Position numbers and translations under genes: made by a program
Shown: positions 15,916 through 25,611 of the stretch, piece by piece
Position numbering within the stretch: the stretch's first letter is position 1
How the letters are laid out: each line of letters starts with the position of its first letter
Notes under the pieces: generated by a model
What the model was told of the DNA's origin: nothing
Database searches by the model: none
The model's input: the letters and a program-made list of their open reading frames with translations, nothing else
DNA from: Candidatus Hydrogenedentota bacterium
GTDB taxonomy: Bacteria > Hydrogenedentota > Hydrogenedentia > Hydrogenedentales > CAITNO01
Direction: 5' to 3'
Length of the DNA: 64,000 nucleotides
NCBI GenBank assembly: GCA_012730105.1
Contig: JAAYBJ010000066.1
Span: forward strand, 1 to 64,000

Positions 15916-17418
15916 CTATAAATATCCTAAGGAGCGCAGTTCTTCCACAGTACCTTGATCAGTCCCAATGTACTGGGGCTCGCCAAAAGTACGACTCAAC
16001 TGGCGATGTTTTTCTCTGAAAGTGGCCGTACTTGCCAGTAGTTCAGAGGCCATCGGGATTTCATCGATAAGATTTACTTTTTCCTTGGGGTCATTAGTAC
16101 GATCGTATATTTCGGCGGTCTGCCCGGTTCCGAGGTCATAGACTTTATACCCGCCTTCAATATGACAGAATTGCCATTTATTCATATCGGATTCATTCTT
16201 GTCGAAATAAGCGTTAATGGGCCGGTGTTCAGTGACGTTTAATTTTCCCTCTTTTGTTAAAAGACTTTTTGCCTGCACGGTGTCAGGGGGTGAACCCCCA
16301 GCCAGTGTAATTAATGTAGGAAATAAATCATACAGGTTAACGTGCCAGGGTACGCGTACTCCAAGGGGTTTGTTCCCTAAACGAATGATCAGCGGGACAT
16401 GTAATTCTTCGTCATAGAGCGCATTATTGTGTGCGAAAAAACGGTGTTCTCCGAAAGCCTCTCCGTGGTCTGCCATAAAAACCACGATGGTATTGTTTTC
16501 GATCCCCAGAAGCGCTAACGTATCCAGTAGTCTTCGGAAATGATAGTCTACTCCGCGAATCTCCGCATCATAGAGTTTTATTAAATAATCTATTCCTGCG
16601 GGGCTCAGGTCATTCATAATTTTCTTTTTAAAGTCGCTTGCGTGGGCTTCATAATGCATTCGAAAAGATTGAATAATATCCATATCACGCGGGTTCAATT
16701 TTTTCTGGGATTCTTCCGGTGATTCACGGAATAGATCGTAATAAAAGGATTCTTTGGGAATATATGGCCCATGCGGATCAATAGCATGAATAAAAGCAAA
16801 AAACGGATGGTGTGATGTGGCGTGTAGCCATTCAATGACTGCGTTTACCTGATTTTCTGGCGGCTCCGCAGGTACATATCGATAGTGCTGGAAGCCCCGA
16901 CCAAAGCCGAATTCACGTTGGCAATGCGGGCATGTTTGAAATAAGGCTGTTGAATAGCCTTGGTTCTTGAGTATTTCGGATAAGGTGGGAAAGTTTTCAC
17001 GGAGAGATTGTATTTTGTAGCCCAAGGGATTATTAGAATCCCAGTGCGAAAGGTTTCTTGTATCCCATGATGTAAGAACAGCCTGGTGCACACATGGCAA
17101 ATATCCTGTGAATAATGAGGCTATTGAAGGTTTTGTCCATGGCGCCTGAGAATAGCAACGCTCGAAGACTATGCCTGTCCGGGCCATTGCGTCAATACAA
17201 GGACTGGTGGGAAAGGAATAACCGTAAGTGCCAAGATGATTTGCCCTCAGCGCGTCAGAAAGAAACACCACAATGTTTGGCAAGGCGTTTTCTTCAGATT
17301 GTCTTGAAGGATTGGGGAAGCACCCGGAAGTTGTCGCAATCGCCGATGCAAATGCGGCTCCGCCTGCAGCCAAGGCTTCACGACGTGTGCACGTGAATGT
17401 TTTGAGTCTATCGAGCAT
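15916..17418 (-). CDS. exported sulfatase-fold hydrolase with Thr nucleophile position
   Basis: 500 aa of the alkaline-phosphatase/sulfatase superfamily. The N-terminus has twin Arg (CTRREALAAGG) and a Cys after TSG (C33), suggesting Tat export and possibly lipid anchoring. Metal ligands: D55 in FLSDALR, D317-H318 in MADHGEAFGEH, and the HAIDPHGPYIP region near 211-221. Where classical sulfatases have C-x-P-x-R, this has T95-K-P-S-I followed by ASLFTG, so no Cys exists for conversion to formylglycine. Thr is the nucleophile in related phospho-transferring enzymes (LtaS, EptA, NPP), so the reaction may involve phosphate esters or be FGE-independent. A single-gene unit with its own promoter. 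Confidence 0.88.
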   Translation of the reverse strand: MLDRLKTFTCTRREALAAGGAAFASAIATTSGCFPNPSRQSEENALPNIVVFLSDALRANHLGTYGYSFPTSPCIDAMARTGIVFERCYSQAPWTKPSIASLFTGYLPCVHQAVLTSWDTRNLSHWDSNNPLGYKIQSLRENFPTLSEILKNQGYSTALFQTCPHCQREFGFGRGFQHYRYVPAEPPENQVNAVIEWLHATSHHPFFAFIHAIDPHGPYIPKESFYYDLFRESPEESQKKLNPRDMDIIQSFRMHYEAHASDFKKKIMNDLSPAGIDYLIKLYDAEIRGVDYHFRRLLDTLALLGIENNTIVVFMADHGEAFGEHRFFAHNNALYDEELHVPLIIRLGNKPLGVRVPWHVNLYDLFPTLITLAGGSPPDTVQAKSLLTKEGKLNVTEHRPINAYFDKNESDMNKWQFCHIEGGYKVYDLGTGQTAEIYDRTNDPKEKVNLIDEIPMASELLASTATFREKHRQLSRTFGEPQYIGTDQGTVEELRSLGYL

Positions 17419-17447
17419 TCAACATCCTCTTTTTTGCGTATTTGAGT

Positions 17448-17477
17448 ACTATATGACACGATTGTATTTGCTTTCAA
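17448..17477 (-). promoter_or_regulatory. promoter of the sulfatase-fold gene
   Basis: On the minus strand, TTGAAA (17472-17477), an 18-base spacer and TATAGT (17448-17453), then AGAGGATG as ribosome site before the ATG at 17418. Confidence 0.55.
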
Positions 17478-17614
17478 TACAGGGTTTGCCGGAGATAAAG
17501 GCTTTGAAAGTTTTGGGAAGTTGAATAATCGAAACCCGCACCCTGCCACGCGGTAGGATCGCGGGCGTTGCACAGACCTAGAACGATTTTCAAAGTTAAT
17601 TCCGCATTGTTATT

Positions 17615-17643
17615 TTGGGCGATATTTGGCAGTATGTTACAAT
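17615..17643 (+). promoter_or_regulatory. promoter close to the prenyl synthase start
   Basis: TTGGGC (17615-17620), 17 bases, TACAAT (17638-17643). Only 9 bases separate the -10 box from the ATG at 17653, so a transcript from here would be nearly leaderless; no Shine-Dalgarno is visible before that ATG. Confidence 0.4.
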
Positions 17644-17652
17644 TTGCGCCTT

Positions 17653-18633
17653 ATGGATGCCACTACCTTATCGAGTCTATATGACCCCATCGCGCCCGCT
17701 CTTGCCGAAGTGCGTCGAACCGTCGCCGGTTTGTGGACGGATGTCCTCCAACTGGTGAATATTACAGACGACCAGAACGGGGAGGCCGCCGCCGGAGGGA
17801 AATTGCTGCGTCCCGCCCTGTGCCTGCTTACGGCGGGCGCCCTGGGAGAGCGGAATCTGGTACGCATGTCCCGGCTTGCCGCCGCGTATGAAGCGATTCA
17901 TATCGCCTCGCTGGCCCATGATGACGTGGTAGATCACGCCTCGCTGCGCCGGGGTCGGTCCGCACTGAACGTGCTTTGGGACGATCATGCCGCCGTGCTC
18001 GGGGGCGATTACCTGGTGGCGCGTTCTTTTGAAATGTTGCTGGAATATTCATGCCCGGAATTGCTGAACGCCGCGCTGCAGGCCATGCGCCGCATGGCCG
18101 AGGGCGAACTGCGTTTTTTCGGTAAGGATGACGTTACGGCGGATGAAAATGACTGCATCGCGCTTGCGGACGCGAAAACGGCCAGCCTGTTCGCGGCGGT
18201 TTGCGCCGGACCGGCCCTGCTGCTTTCCCCGGACAAGGCGGATGCCCTCTACCAGTTCGGCATCGACTTGGGAATTGCCTTTCAACTCATTGACGACCTG
18301 CTTGATATTACCCAGCCGTCGTCTGTACTCGGGAAACCGGGATGCGGCGATGTGGCCGAAGGAAAGCATACCCTTCCGATTGTCCTGCTGCGCCGTCGTA
18401 TGAACGACGAAGAAAGGCTGCGTTTGAAGGCCCTGACTGGAGGAGAACTGGGGGAATCCGACCGGGAATGGATTATGGAGCGTTCCGGGCAACTGGGGAT
18501 ATCCGGAACGGTTCAGGAACGGGCTGAGGCCTACATCGCGAGTGCGATTGGACACCTGGATGTTCTTTCCATGTCGGCGTGCAGGCAGTCTCTGGAAGGG
18601 CTTGCGCGTTTTGTACTGGTGCGTATTGCCTGA
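17653..18633 (+). CDS. trans-polyprenyl diphosphate synthase
   Basis: 326 aa. Condenses isopentenyl diphosphate into a long prenyl chain, probably the side chain of a respiratory quinone. First Asp-rich motif DDVVD (D90, D91, D94) after AHD, paired RR at 99-100, GGDYLVARSFEML, and second Asp-rich motif IDDLLD near residue 214. The start at ATG 17653 has no ribosome site; a TTG 27 bases earlier is the only in-frame alternative. The residues before the first motif that set chain length cannot be judged by eye. It stands alone between promoters and is not adjacent to quinone ring genes. Confidence 0.9.
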   Translation: MDATTLSSLYDPIAPALAEVRRTVAGLWTDVLQLVNITDDQNGEAAAGGKLLRPALCLLTAGALGERNLVRMSRLAAAYEAIHIASLAHDDVVDHASLRRGRSALNVLWDDHAAVLGGDYLVARSFEMLLEYSCPELLNAALQAMRRMAEGELRFFGKDDVTADENDCIALADAKTASLFAAVCAGPALLLSPDKADALYQFGIDLGIAFQLIDDLLDITQPSSVLGKPGCGDVAEGKHTLPIVLLRRRMNDEERLRLKALTGGELGESDREWIMERSGQLGISGTVQERAEAYIASAIGHLDVLSMSACRQSLEGLARFVLVRIA

Positions 18634-18682
18634 GCAGCGCATTCGGGGTGGGGCGACCGGCCCTGCGGCGTGGTATCCCTTC

Positions 18683-18711
18683 TTCACGATGAGGGTGATT
18701 CCTGCTATACT
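18683..18711 (+). promoter_or_regulatory. promoter of the glycosyltransferase-TPR gene
   Basis: TTCACG (18683-18688), 17-base spacer, TATACT (18706-18711), about 50 bases before the start at 18762. Confidence 0.5.
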
Positions 18712-18761
18712 GGGCCCCATACACTTTGGGCTGGCGACACTATGCATCGACAATGTAGTGG

Positions 18762-21452
18762 ATGGATGTATGCAGTAGAAAGGGTGCCGGGTTGAACCCA
18801 CCGATTAATAAATGTTCAGGTCGCACTGCATGGCTGGCGGGTATCCTGGTGCTGGCCGTTGTATTGCGGCTGTGGTACCTGGCTGGGGTGATCCATGCGC
18901 CCGATTTCAGGGAATTGCGCCAAGACATGGCGGTGCAGGATTATCATGCCCGTGCCATTCTTTCTGGTGACTGGACTCTGCCGGAAGGCCGGAACGACCC
19001 GAAAATCGCCACAACTCCTTATTACCGGCCGCCGGCCTATTCCTACCTGCTGTCGGTGATCCATCTTTTCAGCGGGGGCGGTTACCTGGCACCGCGAATC
19101 TTTAATGTGATCCTGGGGCTGATTTCCATCGTGCTTATGTACCGTTTCGCCGGACGGATGTTCAGCTACGGGACCGGGCTTATTACGGCGGCGCTCATGG
19201 CTACCTATTGGGGCTTTATCTATTATGAGGGAGAGGTTAATGACCCCGCCGTTTTTGTGTTTCTGCTGCCTTGCCTGTTACATGCTCTGTACCGGTGGAA
19301 AGAAAGCTGGTCGGTGAAATGGATACTGCTGGCAGGTGTGATTACGGGGTGTTACGCGCTGATGCGTCCCAACATCCTGCTCTACGGCCCGGTAATGGCT
19401 GCCTGGCTGCTGTGGGTGGGTTGGCGGGAGAGGCAACTTAAGGCTGTTGCCGCCGCCTGGGCCGCCCTGGCCTGTGCCACCGCGCTCACCATTGCGCCGG
19501 TGACGGTGCGGAATTATGTCGTGTCCGGAGAGTTCGTCCCCATCTCCACCTATTTCGGGGAAAACCTGCACATCGGCAACAGCGAATATTCCGACGGGCA
19601 CACCTCCTGGACGCCCTACTTGCAGGAACTGGAAGGGAGCGGCCAGTTTTCCGTGTGGGAGTATGACCGCATTGTTCAGGGACTGGGGCGGGAAGTGGGC
19701 AATGAGAACCTGACCCATTCGGAGGCCTCTACCATATTCATGCGCAAGGCCCTGGCGTGGATAGGGGAAAATCCCGAGGCCGCTCTTCGGCTGACGCTGA
19801 AGAAAGCCCTGTTGTTCTGGTCGCCATGGGAGATCACGGAAAACAAGGTGGTCCATTACGAAAAAGCCCATTATGCCCCGCTGAAATTACTGCCGGGGTT
19901 CCCTTATGTGCTGGCTTTGTTTCTGTTCGGGACGGTTCTGCTTGCGCGCGACTGGCTTAAGAAATATCTTCCCTGGCAACGGGACGAAGCGCGTGTGTCC
20001 GCCCGGGACATGCTCCTTCTGATTTACGGACTTGTGCTCACATACTGGGTGTCTTTTCTACCCTTTTTTGTCAATGCCCGGGCGCGCCATCCGCTGGCCG
20101 GATTCTTTTTCCTCATCGGCGCCTATGGACTGTATCGTTTCCTACAAATCCTGCGTGAAAGGCGCTTGAAAGCCGCCGTTGCCCTCATGGCACTTTTCCT
20201 GTTGCTGCTGTGTTTCGCCTCGCTCGAATTTGTTTCTTATCGTCCCGACAAGGCCCGTTGGCATTACGCGCGGGCGGATTCCTGGCTGCGGGCGGGCGAA
20301 GTGCAAAAGGCGAAGGCGGAGGCGGAACGGATACTACAGGAAGCGTACTCTCTGTATATGCCTTTCCGGATCGGCCACGCGCTGGCGCTGAAGAAGGAAT
20401 ACGCCCCGGCTGAAAAACTGTTGCGTGCGGCGCTCGGCACGGAGCGGGAACCCGTTCCGTATCGGCAGGATCTGTATTTTCACATTGGGGTGGTGTTAGC
20501 CGCCGACGGGCGCGTTCAGGAGGCCAGAGAGGCCTATGAGGAGGCGTTGCGCCTGAATCCGGAAGACAGCCGGGCTCATAATGACCTCGGGGTGCTGCTC
20601 GAAAAGGAGGGCGACTTGGAAAACGCGCGGGCCCACTATCACGCAGCTGTGTCAGCGCACCCGGATTTCGTGCTGGCATGGAGCAATCTCGGAGACCTGC
20701 TGGGGCGCGCGGGGGATCATGAGGGTGCGGTTGATGCTTTCAGGAAAGCCTTGGAACACGCCCCGGATAACCCGGAATACGCGTATAATCTGGCGGTTCA
20801 CCTGGCCGCTTCGGGAAAACCAGCGGAGGCTGCGGCGCAGTATCAGGCTGTATTGGGGCGGGTGCCGAAAGACGTGCGTGTGCTTAACAACCTGGGACTG
20901 CTGTATGCCGAACAGGGAAAAACGGAAGAGGCCGTGGATCTTTTCCGTCGTGCCCTTGAATATGTCCCGGATTATGGGTTGGCACGGGCTAACCTGGGCA
21001 ATCTGCTGGTACAGTCAGGGGACTTTGACGGCGGCATCCGGGTGTATCGGGAGGGGCTTGACCTTGACCCGGAAAATGCCGATTTGCTGAACGGCATGGG
21101 TTATCAGTACGCAACGCATGGGGATCTGAAAGAGGCAGTGGCCTGTTATGAGGCTGCCTTGCGTCTCCAGCCCGAATTCATCCGGGCGCGCGTCAATCTT
21201 GCCCATGCCTGGCTGCGTCTGGAGGATGCCGACCGCGCTTTGAAAGAATTTGAAACCCTGAGCCGGAATGACCCGTCCAATCCGGATTTCCCGCTTGAAA
21301 TGGGAAATATCCACGCCGGGGCGGGCCAGTATGAGGAAGCGGTGCGCCACTACACCCGCGCCCTTGAAATAGCCCCGGAATTTGAGGCCGCCAGGAACAA
21401 CCTGGAAGTGGTGCGGAAACTGGCCGGGAGTCCGTCGCAACCAGGAGGGTAG
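18762..21452 (+). CDS. membrane glycosyltransferase (GT-C/PMT-like) fused to TPR repeats
   Basis: 896 aa. Residues about 25-500 have about ten transmembrane helices with the layout of ArnT/PMT-type GT-C enzymes, including an acidic first loop (DFRELRQDMAVQDYHA) and a reentrant-like GGGYLAPRIFNVI. These enzymes move a sugar from a polyprenyl-phosphate carrier to a protein or lipid outside the membrane. Residues about 505-890 are tandem 34-residue TPRs (for example ALRLNPEDSRAHNDLGVLLEKEG), probably exposed on the same face. The ATG at 18762 is used; an in-frame TTG at 18792 with AAAGGG upstream is possible. It lies just after a polyprenyl synthase, which could make carrier lipid. The acceptor is unknown. 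Confidence 0.82.
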   Translation: MDVCSRKGAGLNPPINKCSGRTAWLAGILVLAVVLRLWYLAGVIHAPDFRELRQDMAVQDYHARAILSGDWTLPEGRNDPKIATTPYYRPPAYSYLLSVIHLFSGGGYLAPRIFNVILGLISIVLMYRFAGRMFSYGTGLITAALMATYWGFIYYEGEVNDPAVFVFLLPCLLHALYRWKESWSVKWILLAGVITGCYALMRPNILLYGPVMAAWLLWVGWRERQLKAVAAAWAALACATALTIAPVTVRNYVVSGEFVPISTYFGENLHIGNSEYSDGHTSWTPYLQELEGSGQFSVWEYDRIVQGLGREVGNENLTHSEASTIFMRKALAWIGENPEAALRLTLKKALLFWSPWEITENKVVHYEKAHYAPLKLLPGFPYVLALFLFGTVLLARDWLKKYLPWQRDEARVSARDMLLLIYGLVLTYWVSFLPFFVNARARHPLAGFFFLIGAYGLYRFLQILRERRLKAAVALMALFLLLLCFASLEFVSYRPDKARWHYARADSWLRAGEVQKAKAEAERILQEAYSLYMPFRIGHALALKKEYAPAEKLLRAALGTEREPVPYRQDLYFHIGVVLAADGRVQEAREAYEEALRLNPEDSRAHNDLGVLLEKEGDLENARAHYHAAVSAHPDFVLAWSNLGDLLGRAGDHEGAVDAFRKALEHAPDNPEYAYNLAVHLAASGKPAEAAAQYQAVLGRVPKDVRVLNNLGLLYAEQGKTEEAVDLFRRALEYVPDYGLARANLGNLLVQSGDFDGGIRVYREGLDLDPENADLLNGMGYQYATHGDLKEAVACYEAALRLQPEFIRARVNLAHAWLRLEDADRALKEFETLSRNDPSNPDFPLEMGNIHAGAGQYEEAVRHYTRALEIAPEFEAARNNLEVVRKLAGSPSQPGG

Positions 21453-21453
21453 T

Positions 21454-22200
21454 ATGGAATCGGGTACATTGAAGGGAAAGACCGCCCTGGTAACCGGGGC
21501 GGCGAAACGCATTGGGGCGGCGATTGCCGCGGCGTTGTCGGAGCGCGGGACGCATGTGGTTATACACTATAATCGTGCGGAGGCGGAAGCGCTACAACTG
21601 GCAAAGGATATTATGGACCGGGGCGGGAATGCGTCGACTGTTCAAGGCGGCTTGGGTGATGCCCACGACGTTGAGCGACTCATGGAAACCGCTATCCAAG
21701 CGTGTGGCAAGGTGGATATCCTCGTGAACAACGCCTCCATTTTTAATGAGATGGAGTTTATGGGCAGTACCGAGGCGGCGGTGCGGGAAAACATGATGAT
21801 TAACGCCGTGGCGCCCATGTTGCTTGCTCAGCGCTTTGCCGCCCAGGGCATGTCCGGCGCTATTATCAACATGATTGACACGATGGTCATGGATTATGAT
21901 AGAAAGCATGTGCCCTATCATATAAGCAAAAAAACGCTGCACGCGCTTACTAAAATGATGGCTGTCGAGTTCGCGCCGACCATCCGGGTCAATGCCGTGG
22001 CCCCGGGGTTGATATTGCCGCCAGAAGGGCAGGACGAGGCCTACCTCGCGCGCCTGGCGTCCAGCAATCCCCTGAACCGCTACGGAAACACCGGGGACAT
22101 CGTGCGCGCGGTGCTGTACCTGTTGGAATCGGACTTCGTGACAGGGCAAACACTCTATGTGGACGGCGGGAGACATTTGAGAGGACACATGTATGAATGA
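21454..22200 (+). CDS. short-chain dehydrogenase, pteridine reductase/FolM-like
   Basis: 248 aa from ATG 21454, with AGGAGGG upstream and 1 base after the TPR gene. The nucleotide loop reads TGAAKRIG, the form found in pteridine reductases and FolM rather than TGGxxGIG. YHISK supplies the catalytic Tyr and Lys, and FVTGQTLYVDGG ends the fold. In this place, overlapping folB by 8 bases and leading folK and folE, it is best read as a dihydromonapterin or dihydrofolate reductase in the pterin pathway. Activity on another substrate cannot be excluded from the family alone. Confidence 0.8.
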   Translation: MESGTLKGKTALVTGAAKRIGAAIAAALSERGTHVVIHYNRAEAEALQLAKDIMDRGGNASTVQGGLGDAHDVERLMETAIQACGKVDILVNNASIFNEMEFMGSTEAAVRENMMINAVAPMLLAQRFAAQGMSGAIINMIDTMVMDYDRKHVPYHISKKTLHALTKMMAVEFAPTIRVNAVAPGLILPPEGQDEAYLARLASSNPLNRYGNTGDIVRAVLYLLESDFVTGQTLYVDGGRHLRGHMYE

Positions 22201-22561
22201 GTCGTCTTTGGACCGGATTTACATAAGGGATCTTCACACACGTTGTATCCTCGGCATTTTTCCCGAGGAACGGGAAAAGCCCCAGGAAATCAACATCAAT
22301 ATCATTCTTTACGCAGACTTGCGCAAAGCGGGAGAGACTGACGCTATTGAAGATACGGTCGACTATAAGGAGGTGAAACAGCGGGTCTTGGCCTATGTGG
22401 AAAGTTCCGCCTGTTTCCTGGTTGAAAAACTTGCCCGTGAAGTCGCGGACATTTGCCTGGCCAGCCCCGGGGTGGAACAGGTGACCGTGACGGTGGACAA
22501 GCCTGGCGCCCTGCGCTTTGCTCGAAGCGTGGCCGTGGAAATCACCCGGAAACGGGTTTAG
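22193..22561 (+). CDS. folB: dihydroneopterin aldolase
   Basis: 122 aa. Cleaves 7,8-dihydroneopterin to 6-hydroxymethyl-dihydropterin in folate synthesis; works as an octamer. RIYIRDLHTRCILGIFPEEREKPQ and DTVDYKEVKQRV are the family signatures, and the catalytic Glu and Lys regions (EKLAREVADICL, DKPGALRFARSV) are present. The start overlaps the end of the reductase gene by 8 bases, so translation is coupled. Confidence 0.94.
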   Translation: MNESSLDRIYIRDLHTRCILGIFPEEREKPQEININIILYADLRKAGETDAIEDTVDYKEVKQRVLAYVESSACFLVEKLAREVADICLASPGVEQVTVTVDKPGALRFARSVAVEITRKRV

Positions 22562-22580
22562 TTTGGATGATCAGTCAAAG

Positions 22581-23102
22581 ATGCCCATGAGACGATGCTA
22601 TATTTCCGTGGGTGGCAATATCCGGCCGGAAGAAGCCATCCCGCGGGCGTTGGACATGCTTCACAGCGTGTGTCCGATACGGGCGGTCTCCACTTTTTAT
22701 CGGACGGCGGCCATTGACCGTCCTGAACAGCCTCCCTATTTGAACGGTGTCGCCCTCATTCTGTACGGCGGGCAGCCGGGACTGCTGAAGCGTGATATAC
22801 TAAGGCCTATTGAAGCGGCCCTGGGCCGGGTGCGAACCGCGGACCCTTATGCCGCCCGCCCGGTGGATTTGGACGTCATTCTGTGTGGTACGCTGGTGGT
22901 GGATGAATCCGGGTTGCGCCTGCCTGATCCGGACATCCGGGAACGGGTCTTTCTGGCGGCGGGATTGCTGGAACTGGAACCGGAATTGATTTTGCCGGGC
23001 ACGGCACTATTTATACAAGACTTGTTCACGCAGGAGCAACGTGACACTCTTGTGCCTGACATGCCCTTTACAACGGCCCTTAAAGAAAGGTTTCATGCAT
23101 GA
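22581..23102 (+). CDS. folK: 2-amino-4-hydroxy-6-hydroxymethyldihydropteridine pyrophosphokinase
   Basis: 173 aa from ATG 22581 (a second ATG at 22587 is equally possible; an upstream frame overlaps folB). Transfers pyrophosphate from ATP to the pterin alcohol. Signatures are the N-terminal [19 protein letters not shown], and the HPPK box [11 protein letters not shown] near residues 90-102, then [21 protein letters not shown]. Its stop overlaps the folE start as ATGA. Confidence 0.94.
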   Translation: MPMRRCYISVGGNIRPEEAIPRALDMLHSVCPIRAVSTFYRTAAIDRPEQPPYLNGVALILYGGQPGLLKRDILRPIEAALGRVRTADPYAARPVDLDVILCGTLVVDESGLRLPDPDIRERVFLAAGLLELEPELILPGTALFIQDLFTQEQRDTLVPDMPFTTALKERFHA

Positions 23103-23668
23103 ATATTGAACGCGTCAGCGCGCTGGTGCGCGAATTGTTGATGGAAATCGGTGAAGATCCGGACCGTGAAGGGTTGCTGAAAACACCGGAACGCTATGCC
23201 AAAGCGCTGAAATTCCTGACCAACGGCTACCACCAGGATATTGACGCCATCATCAACAACGCCATTTTCGAGGCGGAATCCAACAACATGATCATCATGC
23301 GTGACATTGAGCTCTACAGCATGTGCGAGCATCACATGCTGCCCTTTTTCGGGCGGGCTCATGTCGGCTATATCGCCAAGAAAAAGGTGATCGGTCTGAG
23401 CAAAATCGCGCGGATAGTGGATTTCTATGCGCGGCGCCTCCAGATCCAGGAACGCCTGACGGCGCAAATCGCCCGTGCGCTCATGGACCACACCAAGGCG
23501 GAGGGCGTGGGGGTGGTGCTCGAATGCAAACACCTGTGCACCATGATGCGTGGCGTGGAAAAACAAAACTCCATCATGACCACGTCCTCGGTGCTGGGCA
23601 GTTTTCATGACGATGAGATCACGCGACAGGAGTTCCTGCAGTTGATCGGCAGAGACACGCGGGGATAA
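23099..23668 (+). CDS. folE: GTP cyclohydrolase I
   Basis: 189 aa, normal length. First step of folate synthesis, GTP to dihydroneopterin triphosphate. Zinc ligands are visible in [18 protein letters not shown] and in [11 protein letters not shown]. The N-terminus has [19 protein letters not shown]. It is coupled to folK by ATGA and ends 2 bases from the convergent cysA stop; no separate terminator is visible there. No folP or folC is in the window. Confidence 0.97.
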   Translation: MNIERVSALVRELLMEIGEDPDREGLLKTPERYAKALKFLTNGYHQDIDAIINNAIFEAESNNMIIMRDIELYSMCEHHMLPFFGRAHVGYIAKKKVIGLSKIARIVDFYARRLQIQERLTAQIARALMDHTKAEGVGVVLECKHLCTMMRGVEKQNSIMTTSSVLGSFHDDEITRQEFLQLIGRDTRG

Positions 23669-23670
23669 AC

Positions 23671-24747
23671 TTAGATGGCGTAATCTTCCGTGAAGATACG
23701 GACGTTTCTCAGGCTGACGAGCACCTGTTCACCGACCTCGGGTTGCAGTATTTTGTGGCGTTCGTGGGTGAGTTCGACCAGCAACGTCTCGCCGGTCTGC
23801 ATTTCCAGTTCCACTTTTACATGGGGACCGGCGGACTGGATGCGGCGCACCACGGCGGGCGCCACCGGCGAGCCGTCGGATTCGCGGAGAATGTCCAGGT
23901 CGTGGGGGCGCACAAACAGGCGGGCAGGCGCCCCTTCTTTGGACGCGCCGCCGGAGGCCTGTATGCGCCAGGGGCCGAAAACGGCCTTGCCCGACTCCAC
24001 GCGGCCGTGGAAAAGGTTTACATTGCCCAGGAACTTCATGACGAATTCCGTGGTGGGTTGGTGGAAGACTTCATCCGGCGTCCCGATTTGCTCGATCCTG
24101 CCTTCATTCATCACCACCACCCGGTTTGCGAGTTCTAACGCTTCCTCCTGATCGTGGGTGACAAAGACGCTCGTGACATGAATTTCTTCGTGGAGGCGGC
24201 GCAGCCATTTGCGCAGGTCCTGGCGCACCCGCGCGTCAAGGGCGCCGAAGGGTTCGTCCAGCAGCAGCACCCTCGGTTCAATGGCCAGGGCGCGTGCCAG
24301 GGCGACCCGCTGGCGTTGTCCACCAGACAATTGGGACGGATAGCGGCTGCCCAAATTTTCCAACTGTATCAGCCTGAGCAACTGTGTTACTTTTTCCCGT
24401 ATCGCGGCCTTGTCCGGCCGTTCCGCGCGGGGACGGACCCGCATGCCGAAGGCGATGTTCTCAAACACAGTCATATGGCGGAACAGGGCGTAATGCTGAA
24501 AGACAAAGCCGACCCGGCGGCTTCCGGCGCTACGGTCGGCCACATCTTCGTCACTGAGGAGAACCCGCGCGTTCGGGCCGGGGTCTGGAGCGTCCAGGCC
24601 TGCAATGATACGGAGCAGGGTGGTCTTGCCGGAGCCGGATGGACCGAGCAGTGCGACCAGCTCCCCGGAATCCACGCGCAGGCTGACGTCACGCAGGGCT
24701 TTGAAACGTCCAAAGGACTTGCTGATATTCTGAACTTCTATGCTCAC
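23671..24747 (-). CDS. cysA: sulfate/thiosulfate ABC transporter ATPase
   Basis: 358 aa from GTG 24747, which has GGAG 8 bases upstream and overlaps the cysW stop as GTGA; a longer open frame upstream lies over cysW. Energises sulfate import. Walker [10 protein letters not shown], signature [15 protein letters not shown], Walker [13 protein letters not shown], switch His in [16 protein letters not shown]. The C-terminal part has the TOBE-like domain ([10 protein letters not shown]) typical of CysA. Last gene of the Rrf2-led operon. Confidence 0.95.
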   Translation of the reverse strand: MSIEVQNISKSFGRFKALRDVSLRVDSGELVALLGPSGSGKTTLLRIIAGLDAPDPGPNARVLLSDEDVADRSAGSRRVGFVFQHYALFRHMTVFENIAFGMRVRPRAERPDKAAIREKVTQLLRLIQLENLGSRYPSQLSGGQRQRVALARALAIEPRVLLLDEPFGALDARVRQDLRKWLRRLHEEIHVTSVFVTHDQEEALELANRVVVMNEGRIEQIGTPDEVFHQPTTEFVMKFLGNVNLFHGRVESGKAVFGPWRIQASGGASKEGAPARLFVRPHDLDILRESDGSPVAPAVVRRIQSAGPHVKVELEMQTGETLLVELTHERHKILQPEVGEQVLVSLRNVRIFTEDYAI

Positions 24748-25610
24748 GGAATAACTCCTTCTTCGGCCGCGGGTTCTTCTGCACTCAGGCGCTTTTCCCG
24801 TTTCAACCGCCATTCCAATGCGCTTTTGATGACCAGCGTAACCAGGGCAAGCAGGGTCAACAGGGAGGCAACGGCGAAGGCGGCGGCAAAATTATATTCG
24901 TTGTATAGAATTTCGATATGCAGAGGCATGGTGGTGGTGGCGCCTCGGATGTGGCCGGATACGACGGAAACGGCGCCGAATTCGCCCATGGCGCGGGCGT
25001 TACACAAAATCGCCCCGTAGAGAAGCGCCCACTTGATGTTGGGGAGCGTAATGTGCCAGAAGGTTTTCAGTCCGCTTGCACCCAGGGAAATGGCGGCCTG
25101 CTCTTCGTCCTGGCCCTGTTCCTGCATGAGCGGAATGAGTTCCCGCGCGACAAAGGGAAACGTAATGAAGAGTGTCGCGATGAGGATGCCCGGCACCGCG
25201 AAAATAATTTTGATGTCAGCACTCTGAAGCCAAGGCCCGAACACGCCGTTTGTGCCGAGAAATAAAATAAACAGGAACCCGGCGATTACCGGCGGGATGG
25301 CAAAGGGCAGGTCTATCAAAGTGAGCAGCAGGCTTTTGCCCCGAAACTCAAACTTGGTGAGTGCCCAGGCCGCGGCAAGGCCGAACAGTACATTCATCGG
25401 TACCGATACCGCCGACGCCAGCAGGGTCAGGAATATGGCGGCGCGTGCGTCCGGCTCGGTTATTGCGGCGATATAGGCAGCGATGCCCCCGCGGAAGGCC
25501 TCCGTAAACACAATCGTCAGGGGGAGCGCTAGAAAAAGGGTAAGAAACGCTATGGTAATGAAGATGCAGCAGTACCCCGGCCAGCGTGCTGTTTTTGGTT
25601 TATGAAGCAT
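24744..25610 (-). CDS. cysW: sulfate ABC transporter permease CysW
   Basis: 288 aa from ATG 25610, placed 1 base after the cysT stop; the frame continues upstream only over cysT. Six membrane helices. The EAA loop ([28 protein letters not shown]) contacts CysA, and [28 protein letters not shown] is a CysW signature. It pairs with CysT to form the channel. Confidence 0.94.
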   Translation of the reverse strand: MLHKPKTARWPGYCCIFITIAFLTLFLALPLTIVFTEAFRGGIAAYIAAITEPDARAAIFLTLLASAVSVPMNVLFGLAAAWALTKFEFRGKSLLLTLIDLPFAIPPVIAGFLFILFLGTNGVFGPWLQSADIKIIFAVPGILIATLFITFPFVARELIPLMQEQGQDEEQAAISLGASGLKTFWHITLPNIKWALLYGAILCNARAMGEFGAVSVVSGHIRGATTTMPLHIEILYNEYNFAAAFAVASLLTLLALVTLVIKSALEWRLKREKRLSAEEPAAEEGVIP

Positions 25611-25611
25611 A

